Shown in pieces: positions 32,676 to 43,624 of a DNA stretch of 64,000 nucleotides; the first letter of the stretch is position 1, and the number at the start of each line of letters is the position of its first letter. Both the position numbers and the translations under genes were made by a program. The DNA comes from Symbiodinium natans (taxonomy: Eukaryota > Sar > Dinophyceae > Suessiales > Symbiodiniaceae). Location: the NCBI GenBank assembly GCA_905221605.1, contig CAJNDS010002397.1, forward strand, positions 374,001 to 438,000. The letters are read 5' to 3'. The notes below the pieces were generated by a model. It saw only the letters and a program-made list of their open reading frames with translations, was not told the origin of the DNA and did no database searches.

Positions 32676-34352
32676 ATGCCGGGGGAAGCGCAAGAGTCGC
32701 TTCCAACCTTGCTGACAGGGAGTCCTCCTACCACCATGGGCAAAGCGGCATCGGCACCTATCCAGGAGTTCATGGTGACAGAAGTGCAGAAGGAACTCTT
32801 TGCAGACATTAAGCAGTCCCAGCTTTACTTGCAGCTTCACTGCGGTGCTACGATGGCAGAAACAGCAATGGAGTTGCGTCGCCGTCATTTTCAAGAGGTG
32901 GGGGCCAAAGTTGGAAGCGACAACGAGGGCTGGCCCACAATTCTTCCATATACCTCGCAGTGCGATACTGCTAAAAAACCCATAACAGAGATTGAGCAGT
33001 TCCAGCGCAGAAGCGTGTTCTTCTGCGGGTTCATTGGTGGCATGCTCCAGGGCATGAGCGACGCAGGGATTTGTTGCAGTACATTGTCTACCTTGGCATG
33101 TGCCTGCTGCGCTGGAGATCGAGCAGATGAAGAGCTTCTTCGGTCTGCCAGCTTGGATGACCTCTTCTTCAACGATATCTTCAACAAACACTTCGGGGCT
33201 ACGATGCTGCGTGCTCCACATCCGGATGAGGAAACCTTCGGTGTGGAAGATGCCGTCATTTGTGATCTTCAGGAGTCATTGCAGGGCTTCGAGCTGCAGA
33301 AGGGCAGGCTCTATCACCCTTGCAGGATCTTCTTCCGACAAGATGAAAGATTCGGTCTTCTTGCTGAGGCAATTGTCATGGTGAGCTCATCCGGACCTGA
33401 TCTTGAACCAAGTGTTTACAAGAAAGGGAGTTCCGCTCCTGAGTGGCTCTGGGCCAAGCGCATCGCAGTCGCCGGCGCAATGCAGCGTCACCAGTACATG
33501 CAGCACGTCGTGAACGGCCACTTGGTGATGGAAACCTTCGTGGCACTTGCCTACAAGCACCTGTCAGTGGAACATTATGTTTTCAGGCTGCTGGAGCCTG
33601 TGAGCGGAGATGTCGCTTTTGTAAACCGCACCTGGGGATCAGACCTTCTCTTTGGTAGCAGCGCGCCCTATGAGAGATGTCTACATTGCCTCACGCCGCA
33701 GTCTCTGTTCTCCACGGGTGGTGTCCACGCTCAGGTCGCATGGGCGAAAAAGACCTTCAAGCCAGAGTCTTGGTTTTGGTTCGATGAGGGCGGCTATGTG
33801 AATGGGGCCTGTGGAGTGAAGGAGTCAACATCCTTCGCTTTTCGGGATGCGATTCGTCATATTTTTGCTGCAACGCTCAAGTGGGCAAGTTCTGTTGTCG
33901 AGACCTACTGGCAAGAGCAGGATGAAGCTCTGCGATCTTGGTGGGAAGCACTCTGGTGGAATCAGATGGAATCTGCCAGGCGAGACCTATCTCAAGACAG
34001 CCTGGCGCATCTCCTGGCCACGTGCATCGTTCAAGCTACTTTTGTCCATGATCGGGCTCACGAAGCCTGGCTACCGGACAATCATGCACGGCTCGTGTGG
34101 GGGCTTAGCGACAGGGCCGGCGACAGCAAAGACCCGCGAGCGTACTTGCCCACAGCGGTCAAGCAAACAAGTCACCGTTTGGGACTCATGGCCTTGAACG
34201 GCTCCAACCTGGAAAGCCCACTGCTGTCTTACCGAAAAGTCTTTTCGGCAGAGGAGCGGCTGCAACCTGCTTTAACATGCTTCGAGGACAGTCTTGCCCG
34301 AATCATCCTTGTCACTCCGTATCTGAAGTCCATCGGCAGCATGTCGCACTAA
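32676..34352 (+). CDS. Lipoxygenase-like protein, intronless, copy 2
   Basis: A 558-residue paralogue of the gene at 24758-26470, same strand, collinear over its length. In the 66-residue block around the first iron-ligand pair, 55 positions are identical. Conserved landmarks are EWLWAKR, H277-x4-H282 in HVVNGHLVMETF, TYWQ-QDEALR-WW, and VHDRAHEAWLPDNH with H462. As in copy 1, the usual Asn ligand position is not Asn (Leu466), and the C-terminus is again KSIGSMSH, so the unusual terminus is under constraint rather than an error. The frame is uninterrupted, suggesting purifying selection. Predicted role: oxidation of polyunsaturated fatty acids or a derived non-catalytic or altered-metal function. 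Copies differ mainly at the N-terminus and in a few small insertions. Confidence 0.75.
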   Translation: MPGEAQESLPTLLTGSPPTTMGKAASAPIQEFMVTEVQKELFADIKQSQLYLQLHCGATMAETAMELRRRHFQEVGAKVGSDNEGWPTILPYTSQCDTAKKPITEIEQFQRRSVFFCGFIGGMLQGMSDAGICCSTLSTLACACCAGDRADEELLRSASLDDLFFNDIFNKHFGATMLRAPHPDEETFGVEDAVICDLQESLQGFELQKGRLYHPCRIFFRQDERFGLLAEAIVMVSSSGPDLEPSVYKKGSSAPEWLWAKRIAVAGAMQRHQYMQHVVNGHLVMETFVALAYKHLSVEHYVFRLLEPVSGDVAFVNRTWGSDLLFGSSAPYERCLHCLTPQSLFSTGGVHAQVAWAKKTFKPESWFWFDEGGYVNGACGVKESTSFAFRDAIRHIFAATLKWASSVVETYWQEQDEALRSWWEALWWNQMESARRDLSQDSLAHLLATCIVQATFVHDRAHEAWLPDNHARLVWGLSDRAGDSKDPRAYLPTAVKQTSHRLGLMALNGSNLESPLLSYRKVFSAEERLQPALTCFEDSLARIILVTPYLKSIGSMSH

Positions 34353-35625
34353 GTGCGCTGCCCTCTCGCTGAGCTGATGATGTGAAGAAGTTCAATTAAG
34401 CATGTGTATAGGATGCGTATAGTTCAGGTTTCAAGGGTCCTGTCGTTTGCAGCAGAATGCTGCGAAGGACTGCCTGTCTTTTTGAGTGAGTTTCCATGTT
34501 CCAAAGGTTCCTTCATGCTGGTTGCTTCGCCTTGCGAACTCAATATGTATTGGAGAAGTTGCTGGGATTGATCATGCGCACTGTAGCGTGGAGCGCTTCG
34601 GTTTACAGCGATGAACCTGGGTGCATCAACGCATCACCCATGCCAAATTGAGACCGGCCGTGCCGACAAGATTTTGCGAGGATCTAGGCGCACCAAGGGC
34701 AGACAGCTGAAAAGAAGGCAAGTCTGAGCTCAGCGGTCTGTGTGCGTCTGCAAGGCTTACACGCGTCCATGCGAGGCAGACATGAAGACCATTCTCTGTT
34801 GAGGAGTCGTTAACTTCAAGGCAGAGAGGCTTGTTGTACAACATGCCGAGGAGTGCTCTCAGTTCGGGGCATCAGTGGCTACAGGACATCTGCCGACACA
34901 CAACATGGGTAGCATTGCAGTTGTGATTCAAGCCCCGGCAAATTTGCGTGTTTGGTGAAGACCTGCTGTTTGTAGACCCTCCACCTCTTCGACGAGCTTC
35001 GCCGAGCCTCGCCAGGCACGGGAGAGTAGGGCCTCTTTCTGATCCAAGTGTTAGACCAGTCGTTCAGCAGAGCAGACAAGGTCGAACAGGCCCATTGCTG
35101 AAGCCTGACGTGATTTCGAAACCTGGCCTGCAAGCCTGACAAAGCAGACGGCTCTAAATTTGAGGGCCTTGTGCATGTGGACGACTCATCTACAACTTAA
35201 GAGCAGACTGTCTTCCACAACCAGAGTGAACCGCAAAGCTTTGCTCGCAGTTCTCAAACTCCAAACTCCAAACTGTCACACGCATGCCCTCTCCCGAGGT
35301 ACACCAGTGCCATAATGGCAAACTCCGCTGTGCTGCTCTGGGAGGAGGCTTATGTTTCTTTTTGCAGGCTTCGACTCGACATCATCATGCAGCTAGCACA
35401 TGCAGAAGCGCAGCAAGTATACGTGTCACATGTTATAGCCTGGACTCCATGCAGAGTCTACCGTACGGTCTTTTGTGGGCGACGGTTTCTTCCTTTGACT
35501 CTCTTACAGGCTGTGCATCTGCTTGCCTACATGACATCTCGCGGCCCCCGACCAGATCGGTTGGCGCAGCTCTTCTGCAGTCCGCATGGGTTGGGGGCAT
35601 TGTGTCGTCGAGAGCTACAGCACCG
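34353..35625. other. Unresolved stretch before PPR gene 2
   Basis: No confident exon. A segment ending 'LLKPDVIS' at about 35095-35120 could be the end of a PPR unit. 5' exons of the next PPR gene may be here. Confidence 0.3.
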
Positions 35626-36663
35626 CAGTCGAGGTACAACCTAACACTGGCTGTTTGTGCTGAGTCTGGCCAAGCCGATCTCGCTGCAAGTATCATCGCC
35701 ACCGCGATGCAATATGGTGCAGTTGAACTTTGTTGGTAACGTTTGGAGTCCAAAGCTTGAGATCCCAATCAGATGTCTGGTGTCCAGCATGACTCAAGGA
35801 CCGGATGAGGGTGCGCCGCCAGCAACCCGATGCTACTTCGTGGAAATTTACTACCAACTTCATGCACCGGCCAGTCTCCTGACTCTATTACCTTTGTCAG
35901 AGTTTCGTGTCAGGTCGTTGCCCACAACACCCTCTTGAGAGCCCTTGCACGACAGCGGAGATGGGCCGCAGCTCTCGATGCCGCCATGGCAGTGCCAGAC
36001 CAGGACAGCTTGGAGTTTGACTGCCCTGGTCATCGTGTGCATGTAGGACCATTCGTAGGTCGTAGGCTGTCAGCTACGTGTGTAGGGCTCTCTTACTGAA
36101 TTTGAAGGATGTCATCACGTTCAATACTCTGCTGGGACTCTTTGCCGCATTCGGTTGACATCGCTGACTGGGTTGACGTGTCTTTTGGGGGGACAACCTG
36201 ATATTTTGGCCAGGGCAGGCGTTTGTTTTTGAGTGCACACATCTCCACTCGTTCAATGCTGTGCTCCCAACAGCCGAGCCGGACTTTCACCCTCTTTCGA
36301 CGGTCCGGGTTTGGAGAGCGTAAAAGGAGCCACTCCCCGGCATCCTCCCGGAAAGAGAGCCGCCCGGTTGATTTTCACAGGCCCGCCACACGAAAAAAGA
36401 CGATGCCCGGAAGACTTGACTTTCTAGCGGGTCCCATGGGACCCCCCTAAACAGTGCCCAAGGGGGCCCCAGACTGTTTGTGTCCTTGTTTGCTGGCAGA
36501 GGAAAGGTTACGTCACAGTTACGTCCATTGCAAGAAGTGCAGCAGAAAGTCTCGACTGGCACAGATCTGCAGAGGAAGCCTGGAAGATTCTGGGCATTGG
36601 GAAGTCGCCCTTGAAGTTCTTCGCCAGATACAAGTACGAGGCAACTGGGGTCTGCAAGGCCTC
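35626..36663 (+). CDS. PPR protein exons (PPR gene 2)
   Basis: Four exon-like segments carry PPR helices on the + strand. About 35626-35731 reads RYNLTLAVCAESGQADLAAS. About 35914-36015 follows a GTCAG acceptor and reads VVAHNTLLRALARQRRWAAA. About 36096-36154 reads DVITFNTLLGLFAAFG. About 36570-36663 reads GHWEVALEVLRQIQVRG. Each matches the helix A/helix B pattern of PPR motifs and they succeed one another in order. Reading phases between them were not fully resolved, so exon ends are approximate. Like PPR gene 1, exons hold about one motif each. Probable role: organellar RNA binding. Confidence 0.6.
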
Positions 36664-38564
36664 TAGGGCCATTCGGAGTAAAGGAGCACCTCTTGCAGGA
36701 TGTCAGATGTTTGCAACAATATAAAAAGATGAACAAGTGTCAATCACTTCAAGGCCTGAGCCCAGATGGAGTTTCGCGCCTTGGCTTCCATGTCCCCTCT
36801 TTCCCCCCCCCCCCCCCATGACTCACTCCGTCAGCTTTGGAAGCTCAAGGCTCCGTGCCGCGGCAGCGGCCTGCCAAGAACGGTGGCAGGCGCTTCTTTT
36901 TGTCCCACTGACCACCACGGAGCATCATGTTCTCTTTTCCTTGGAAAATTCCGCTGCCATCAGAGAGCACGGTGGCAGGCGGCTCTGGCGTTGACAGAGG
37001 ACTGCTGCGCCATGTCTGGCACTAGCAGTGCCACATCACGCAGTCAAGTCTGTTGCTCAGGATGCTGCTGCCGACCTGGCAACACTGACTGCGTCTCGGC
37101 TATCCCAACCATGGCTCTGCGGAAAGAATGAAGCTTCTTGTGTTTGCTGTTGGTCTTCGTGGGTCCATTGTTATTGTCTTGTTTAAAGCTTAGGTGGGCT
37201 CTAGGGAAGTGTCTACGTTGCAAATGGCTGGTTGAATCGACGATCCCACTGAGGCAGTCGGCACCAGCTGTGAGAAGGTGCTGCTTTGGGGGACTGATAG
37301 GGAACGGTCGTTGGGTCAAAACGTAACAGGCTATATACTATACTACTATGCCCCCAAGGACGGTTAGGTTGGTCTGGGTTGGGAGGGTGAAATCCTTGCA
37401 GTGTGATCAATTGTTCGTGTCTTTGATGTTTGTGCCGACAGTTCGTGGCCATTTGGCTGAAGATCGATCGGTCAGTCGGGCCGATTTTTGACACCCACAC
37501 CGTACTCCCTTCGATGGAAGTCTTGGCATTGGGCGATCGTGACACATCGTGACACACTGTTTCGGCCTTGTGTCGATTGCGGCCTGTTCACGGGCGGTGG
37601 CATCGGCTCGCCCTGCTTCGTAGCAGTTCTCTTGCGAAGAGAACGATGTATGATGCGGCGCCCGACGACTCATTATCGGTCAGTGGGGCTGAGGCTCGCA
37701 GAGGCAGCCTTAGTGATACGATGTAGTGTTCAGTTCAAAGTTTTGTGATGATCTGCCGGCTTTCGCTGGCGATTCAGACCATTGATAGAAGTTTTTGTCT
37801 GCTTCTCGTTCTTGACGGTCGGGTCGCTCTTGCGAAGAGGTCGCTCGATGCACGCTCACCGGCAGGCTCGAGCAGGTGTTCAAGAGAGCGCTTGCTCTCG
37901 GACTGCGAGCGTTCTCTGTAGTGTGATCAAGCGAGGGTTCGAGGGTTCGCTGCTCGTGAACGCGGAATCCTTAAGAAAAAGGAAGAGATTTGAGGATGTG
38001 CTTTCGTGCGAGGCGAGTCAGTGGGAAGAAAAGCTCCTGACCAAAACGAAGGAGTCCACTGCACTAAGGAAGAATAAGAAACTCGTTTCCTCTGGCCATC
38101 TTGGGCCTAGCCAAGAGGCTTGGCAGGCCCAGGGCTTCGCCATCGCCATGGCGGAGGCACAGAGGAAGCGGCCGGACCGAGCCGTGCGTGTGGTCCGGGG
38201 CAGGCGCTCGCAGATGTACAGCAAGAGCGCCCGCCAGCACCAGACTCCCCAGGCCTTCCCGATGCAAATCGTGCGCCTCGACAGGTTAGACCGCGCTTGC
38301 GACATACTCCGGAAACGACGAAGGCTGCTGGTTCAAGTAGAGCAGCCCCGCCCGAAGCGGCTGCCTCAAGAAGCCCGCTAAGAAAGCAAACCGCGTTCCT
38401 GCATGTGCTGACTGGTGGCTCATCTTCCGAAGAGCCCTCATCACGGTAGCCGCCTAGCCGCCTGAGGAAAGAGGTCTATTGCCACGCCTTCAAAGCTACA
38501 ATTTCCTCGAAATTCAGCAAACGTATAGAGTGGATCTACTGGAAAATCGTTCCCCCTCCAACAC
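36664..38564. other. Stretch between PPR-like exon groups
   Basis: Mostly without domains. A 199-codon + strand frame at 37782-38381 is rich in Arg/Lys/Gln in its C-terminal half (for example KSARQHQTPQAFPMQIVRLD) and could include a real exon of a basic protein; a phrase CEASQWEEKLL near 38008 resembles a PPR helix. Evidence is weak. Confidence 0.3.
36805..36819. repeat. Poly-C tract
   Basis: About 15 consecutive C within a T/C-rich context. Confidence 0.85.
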
Positions 38565-40600
38565 AGTGCTTTGTGGCAGGCGAGCCAGTGGGAAATTGCT
38601 GTGAGCCTTCTCGCTGGGGGACGGAACCTGCGCATGTTGGATATAGCTCTGACCTTGGCCATAGACCACCGATTGTCAGCTGTCATGGACAGACAAAGAT
38701 GCGACCGCTTTCCTCATGTGACACTCCTTGCAAGATGTTCCTAAGGTGGCCCAGACTGCCCTCATCTCTGCCTGCGCTACGGGCTCTTTGTGGCAGACTG
38801 CCATTGAGGTGGCGTGGCCCATGTCCTTGCCTCACTTGTGTGATGTCTTTTGATATCAATGTAAAGCGCAGTCTTACAAATGGCGCTGCGGTCGTGGGAC
38901 GTGCAGTGACTCACATGAAGTGGTCATGAAAAAGGTCGGCAAAGCTAAAGAGTTCCCTAGGTTCAAGGGGCAAACGCCATTAAGGCAGTATCAAGGCCAG
39001 GCAGCGGTCAATGCAAGCTCTCAGCTTACCCACCCGAAACTTAAGTTTGCTTTGCAGCTCTGACAGATGCTCCGAGCCCTGCAGAGAGCCGATGCCGTGG
39101 TTGCTTTCCTGCAAGAGTCTGACGATGCTTTCGCTACCCTGTCTTTGTCTGTCATGTCAGGTCCAGTTGGACAAGTCAGCAGGCACTATGATCAATCATG
39201 CAATCATGCATCATGAGGGTTTGTATTTCGCTTTCTTCCGCCAGCACCAAAGCAGTACCAAAGCCTAGCAATACTCGTGTGCAGGACCATGGAGCAGACA
39301 TTACACGCTTTCTTCTGTAACTGTAGCCAGGCAGAAGAAGTGGCCGTTCTTTTGGTTTTGTTAGGGCCGGTGGTGGTAGCTAGGGGCAGTGGCTGCGGTG
39401 TCGGTGCGAGTTTTCCCAGGCCTACAATGCCACTATCGCAGCAACTGAGAAGGCACGGCGGTTCGCCGCGTTTAGCAAGATGGTCATGGTCGTTTGGTCG
39501 TTGGCAACAGCAAGTGCTTGTCGTTCTGTCGCCCACTGTTCAAGTTCCAGTCTCCAAGAGACTGTCGACAGGATGTCGCTACACGAAAGCCGGACCACGA
39601 TCTAGGGTTAGCCTTCAGACTTCAGCAGTCGCCTTTGTTGTCAACAACACAGGCTGCCAAATGGGTTAGCTCCTTGACCTTGATGTCGAGGATGGATGAG
39701 GCCGGGGCCGTGACTTGAGCAATTAGTCGGTAGTCTAGGGAAGCAGGGATGGGATGAAGTTGCGTGTTGCATTGCTTTGAAGACAGGAGCCTCTTCCGCA
39801 TGACCGTAGCCAACAAAGCTCCCTGTTGTCGGCTAGGGCCTAGGGTATGGATGCTTAATTAGCACACGCACTGCCATGTCAACACCATGTGCAGACGAGT
39901 CGTGGCATGCAGCTGAGGAACCCCCTTAAAGAGTTTAAAGAGTTCGATCCACGGGCGTTTGTTCGTTTGAGCACGCGGCAGGGCTCCCTGCAGATTTCGA
40001 CAACGACATTCAACGCTGCTCGGCAATCGCGATGGCTTATAGCTTACCTGAAGTAGCTTGGGACATGAACTCTGACATGTAGAGAAAGCCCCCGGCTTTT
40101 TCCTGCTGTGGAGACTGCTGACGGAAGGAATGTCTTCTTACAACGTGTCTTCGTGTATTCGTACAGGCCAGCATCAGCGCTTGTGAGAAGTCAGCGGCCT
40201 GGGAGGCCCAGCGGGATCTTCACTCCGGACACAGTCTCCTTAACACTCTGTAAGGCTCTGTAAGTTGGGCCCTTTTGCAGCTTGTAGTTGGCAAGCTTAT
40301 TAGCTAGGAAGGTGGGGTACGAGACCCTTGCAGTTCCGAGCGTTCCTGGCGCATTCGTGTACTTGGTCAGGCCTCACTTCAGCTGTGTGACGAGATGTCA
40401 CGCCGCGAGTTGGCCAAGGATTGTCGGTTGGCTTAACATGATTTAGCTGCCTCTCTCTCTCGCTGCCTCATACGGTCATGACTCAACACCACAACTTTGC
40501 ACCAGCGTACCAGTCCTCATGATTTCCCAAAATCAGGCAAGCCTTCTGCTTTGCAGGACATCGTCACCTTCGGGGCGCTGATCTCGAGTAGCAGCCCCAG
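38565..40600 (+). CDS. Additional PPR-like exons (same or second PPR gene)
   Basis: Short PPR-type helices recur at intervals. They are ASQWEIAVSLLAGG near 38577, AYNATIAATEKARRFAAFSK near 39420 (after a CCCAG acceptor), ASISACEKSAAWEAQ near 40172, and QDIVTFGALIS near 40554 (after a GCAG acceptor). The 'A-IAACEKA-RW-AAL' pattern is the form common in dinoflagellate PPR proteins. Because the fragments lie on the same strand in a plausible order, they could belong to PPR gene 2 (35.6 kb), giving a gene of about 5 kb. I could not resolve splice phases, and decayed copies are possible. Confidence 0.45.
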
Positions 40601-41039
40601 TCTTCGGCTCACTCGGGAGTGGAGTGCTGTGAGTGAAGCACCGTCGCTGTGGCGCGGTGCGGCGCATACCCAGGCTGCGAGAAGGGCACACAGTGGACAC
40701 TGGCTTTGCATTTTTTTCGGCGCTGCCGCGCGGCGGGTCTTTTGCGCTCTGGAGAAAAGTGTGTGTAGGTGTGAGTGCGTGCCTGCGCGCTCCTACAGGC
40801 ACAAGATGTCACTACTGCAGCAAGCCAGCAGACTTGGGGGTGTAAAGTGACAAGTGTAGAGCTTTTGGGGGTGTCATTGGGTGCAGGTTGAGTTTTTGGC
40901 CGGCTGTTCACGAAGAATCATCAGGACTACAGTGAATGTAGAGTTCCAATGGCCTTGCCAGTAAAGCTGCAAGTAACGCTAAAAGACCAGCCTGGGTGGT
41001 ATGACGATAGATATAGAGAGAGATCGAGAGAGAGTTCAT

Positions 41040-41451
41040 GCTTCTCCGCGCGCAGTTCTTGTCGCAGCACACTTTCCAAAGCTGCTCGGCCTACTAGGGC
41101 CTGGGCCAGGGCCTAGACATGCCTGGCCGAAGCGCAATGCGATTGCCTGAGGCGCGGCCGGGGGAAAAACTGTGTAGTCCGAACATACCTCCAGGTCCAT
41201 TGGCGCACGGTTGAGTTCTTGTGTGCGGAGAGCCGATTTTGTCCTCGAAGGCGTTGTTCTTGACTTTGGCGCTCTTTTGCGCCTCGGGCAAAGAGGCGTG
41301 GGCTTCATCTGCAAGCCTTGTTCATTGATGCACCTTCAATTAGCTGCTGTTGTAAGGCTTTGCAAACCCTGAGGCAACAGAGGAGCTCCCACGAGACGAC
41401 GAGCCTAGGCAGCCATTCTTCGTGTAGCATCTCAGCGTTGTTCAGTGCCAA
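41040..41451. other. Short spacer before PARG-like gene
   Basis: A GA-rich run (GAGAGAGATCGAGAGAGAG) lies at about 41018-41036. The remainder may be 5' untranslated or intronic sequence; no domain seen. Confidence 0.3.
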
Positions 41452-43624
41452 ATGGAGCGTGGAGAGTTTGACTGCTGCGACTCTGACCGCACCCAGGAGT
41501 GTTCCGATGGCTCTGAAACCTGCGCCTTGCAGGCCTCGGGATGCCTCTTCACACTTTCAACCTTGGAGACCTGCTTTGAGAAGGTGAGTGCTTGCATGGT
41601 AAACAGCGCGCGGATCTTGCTCCAGAGGCTCTACAGCGACGAGCAGCGCGAGCGCCGCAGCCGCTGGAGCTCATCCCAGCTCAGAGTGTTCGCGGAGAGG
41701 GAGCCTACATTTCGAGCCACGCAGCTGCCAACTTTTTTGGATAGAGCTGTGCGTATACAGCAATTCCTAAGTGAGTCTTCTCTGGACTTGCCGAGGGGTT
41801 CCTGCCTAAGGTCGGGAGTCGAAGTCTTTTGAGTGGACGGAGCTCCAGGTCTCCCAGAATCACATCGAATACGCCTTGAAAGCCCCTTTCGATAGCTGGC
41901 CCATGCCGTTTGGCCTTTCAGTTTCCGATGTGGCCCGGTGGCTGCAGCAGGAGTTGCTGCCCTCCAGCCCATTTGGGCAATACAGCATGCTCGTGCCGTG
42001 GCCTGAGGAAGATGATGACCAGCTGGGCCACGGCGGCTGGGTAGGATACTCACGCAGGCAAGTCTGCTATTTGACCGCCAAAAGCTACTTGGGGGCGAAA
42101 GCCCGCGGCTACAACGCTGGACTATTTCGCCTGATGAGTATGTGCCCGACAAAGGGCGACTTCAGACAATCCTTCGCGATGCTGCTGGCAGCTTGTGCCT
42201 GCCCTAGCATCATGTCTGGGAGGCATAGTGGCATAGTGCTCAGGTGTTACATCTGCGGAGTGTTCCGTGCGGTAATGGACAGGGTCTTCTTCTGGCTTGC
42301 TGCAAACTCAATTCTAGAATAATTAGCGTGCAGTGAAGCGCCACATGGCTCATGTACCCTGAAAGACCTCAGGTGCTGCAGATCCGACGTTGGCAAATGG
42401 CAACCAGGGGCCCTTGATACTGACAGCAAAAGCCAAGAGAGCCCCTTCCGTGGAGGAGGCCAGGTCTTCGATGGATTCGTCGGGTTTTCGGTTTTCACAG
42501 ATTGAGAAGCTCGATGCAATTCGAGGTGTTGCACGAATCCCTTCGACAGGTCCGTCAGAAGGCCGAGGATGTGTCGATGCAGTCTGCAAAGCTGCGGGTC
42601 TGTGACTACGACACAGGCGTGCCTCGATTGCAGCATCCAAGCGTTCAGGTTTTGAGTTTCAGGCGTGTGCAAGTGCAGGATACGTGTGAAATCCTCACAG
42701 GCAAGGCCCCTCTGGACCGCCCGTGTGAAGCTGAGGCTGGTCCATTCGATGGCGTCGAGCAGGTGCCTGTGGAGGGCTGCAAGCCTCGTAGTCAGGATGC
42801 TCCGGGTGTGGACTTCATGACTGGAGGCTTGCCGGGCCAAGCGACCCAGGACCCTGCTGCATAGGGATCGAAGTACTGACAGCATCGGATATGAAAGAAA
42901 GGTGCCCTTGAGGCCCCTTGCTTCTAGAGTACATGTCTTGCAGCTGACCCTTGAAAGGAGATTTATGCGTAAAGTTGCATACCTCCTCTAAGTAGCTCCT
43001 GTCTGAAAACGTGTGCAAAAGTGCGCGTAGTTGGGGCAGGCCTTTAGCCAGGTCCCGCTTTGAAACACCGGTGTTGCTGTCGCATCCCTCATGAAGTGAT
43101 ACGTGAGCATGTGATTTTGCGAAAGCTTCAGATTTGGAGTCTTGGCTGTGCGCTAGGACATCTCTGCGTCCTGGTTTGGAGGCTACCTCTTCGATGCCAA
43201 AGCCTGCGGACTGGGGGGTGGACAAGACGAGCGCTTGTCGGTCTACTTCCCCGAAGTCACAGTCCTGGCATACTTCCTTTCACAGAGTGAGCCCTTCCCC
43301 CAGCTACGCCAGCCTGCATGGTTCCTGGGAGCGCGGAACTTCTTTAAGAATTTGGACGGCACGGCTCGATTTGACTCACCATTGGTCTTGGCAGATGTGC
43401 CCCTGAAACGCGACCTCGTCGACGTCCGCGTAGCCGATCACCTCTTTGAGATCAGCTCATCAAGACCTTTCGTCGTCTTCATGAGTGAGAGTCAAGGCTT
43501 CTTCAAGGAGACAAGCCAGAATCTCAAGCTGGCTCGTTTGAACCGATTGCACGCGCAAAGGGAGATGGGCACTGGCAAATTCTCGTTCGAGAAGCAGGCG
43601 CATCTAGCTGCCACGGTTTTTTGA
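41452..43624 (+). CDS. Poly(ADP-ribose) glycohydrolase (PARG)-like gene, possibly frameshifted
   Basis: PARG removes poly(ADP-ribose) chains. The first segment (41452-41829) includes LPTFLDRAVRIQQFL, like the PARG 'LP...RLAL-LP-L' helix. Around 41829 the frame must shift by one base, at TCTTTTGAG, to continue as EWTELQVSQ..., then HGGWVGYSRRQVCYLTAKSY (compare PARG 'LS--Q---LLANAF') to about 42200. A separate exon at about 42645-42815 ends with a VDF motif. The last exon (about 43170-43624, stop at 43622) reads GGYLFDAK, then GGGQDERLSVYFPE, then WFLGARNFFKNLDGTARF. This parallels the PARG macro-domain order VDFAN, GGG, QEE, PE, then a G-A-aromatic strand. The catalytic pair appears as Gln-Asp-Glu rather than Gln-Glu-Glu. 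The order of motifs supports the call; the frameshift may be a tiny intron, an error or decay. Confidence 0.55.

Noticed and set aside
36287-36736. 149-codon - strand frame
   Set aside because: Overlaps PPR-type exon text on + and has no domain.
39804-39824. CCGTAGCCA followed by GCTC, resembling the start and end of the dinoflagellate spliced leader
   Set aside because: The central bases do not match and a 9-nt match is expected by chance in 64 kb.
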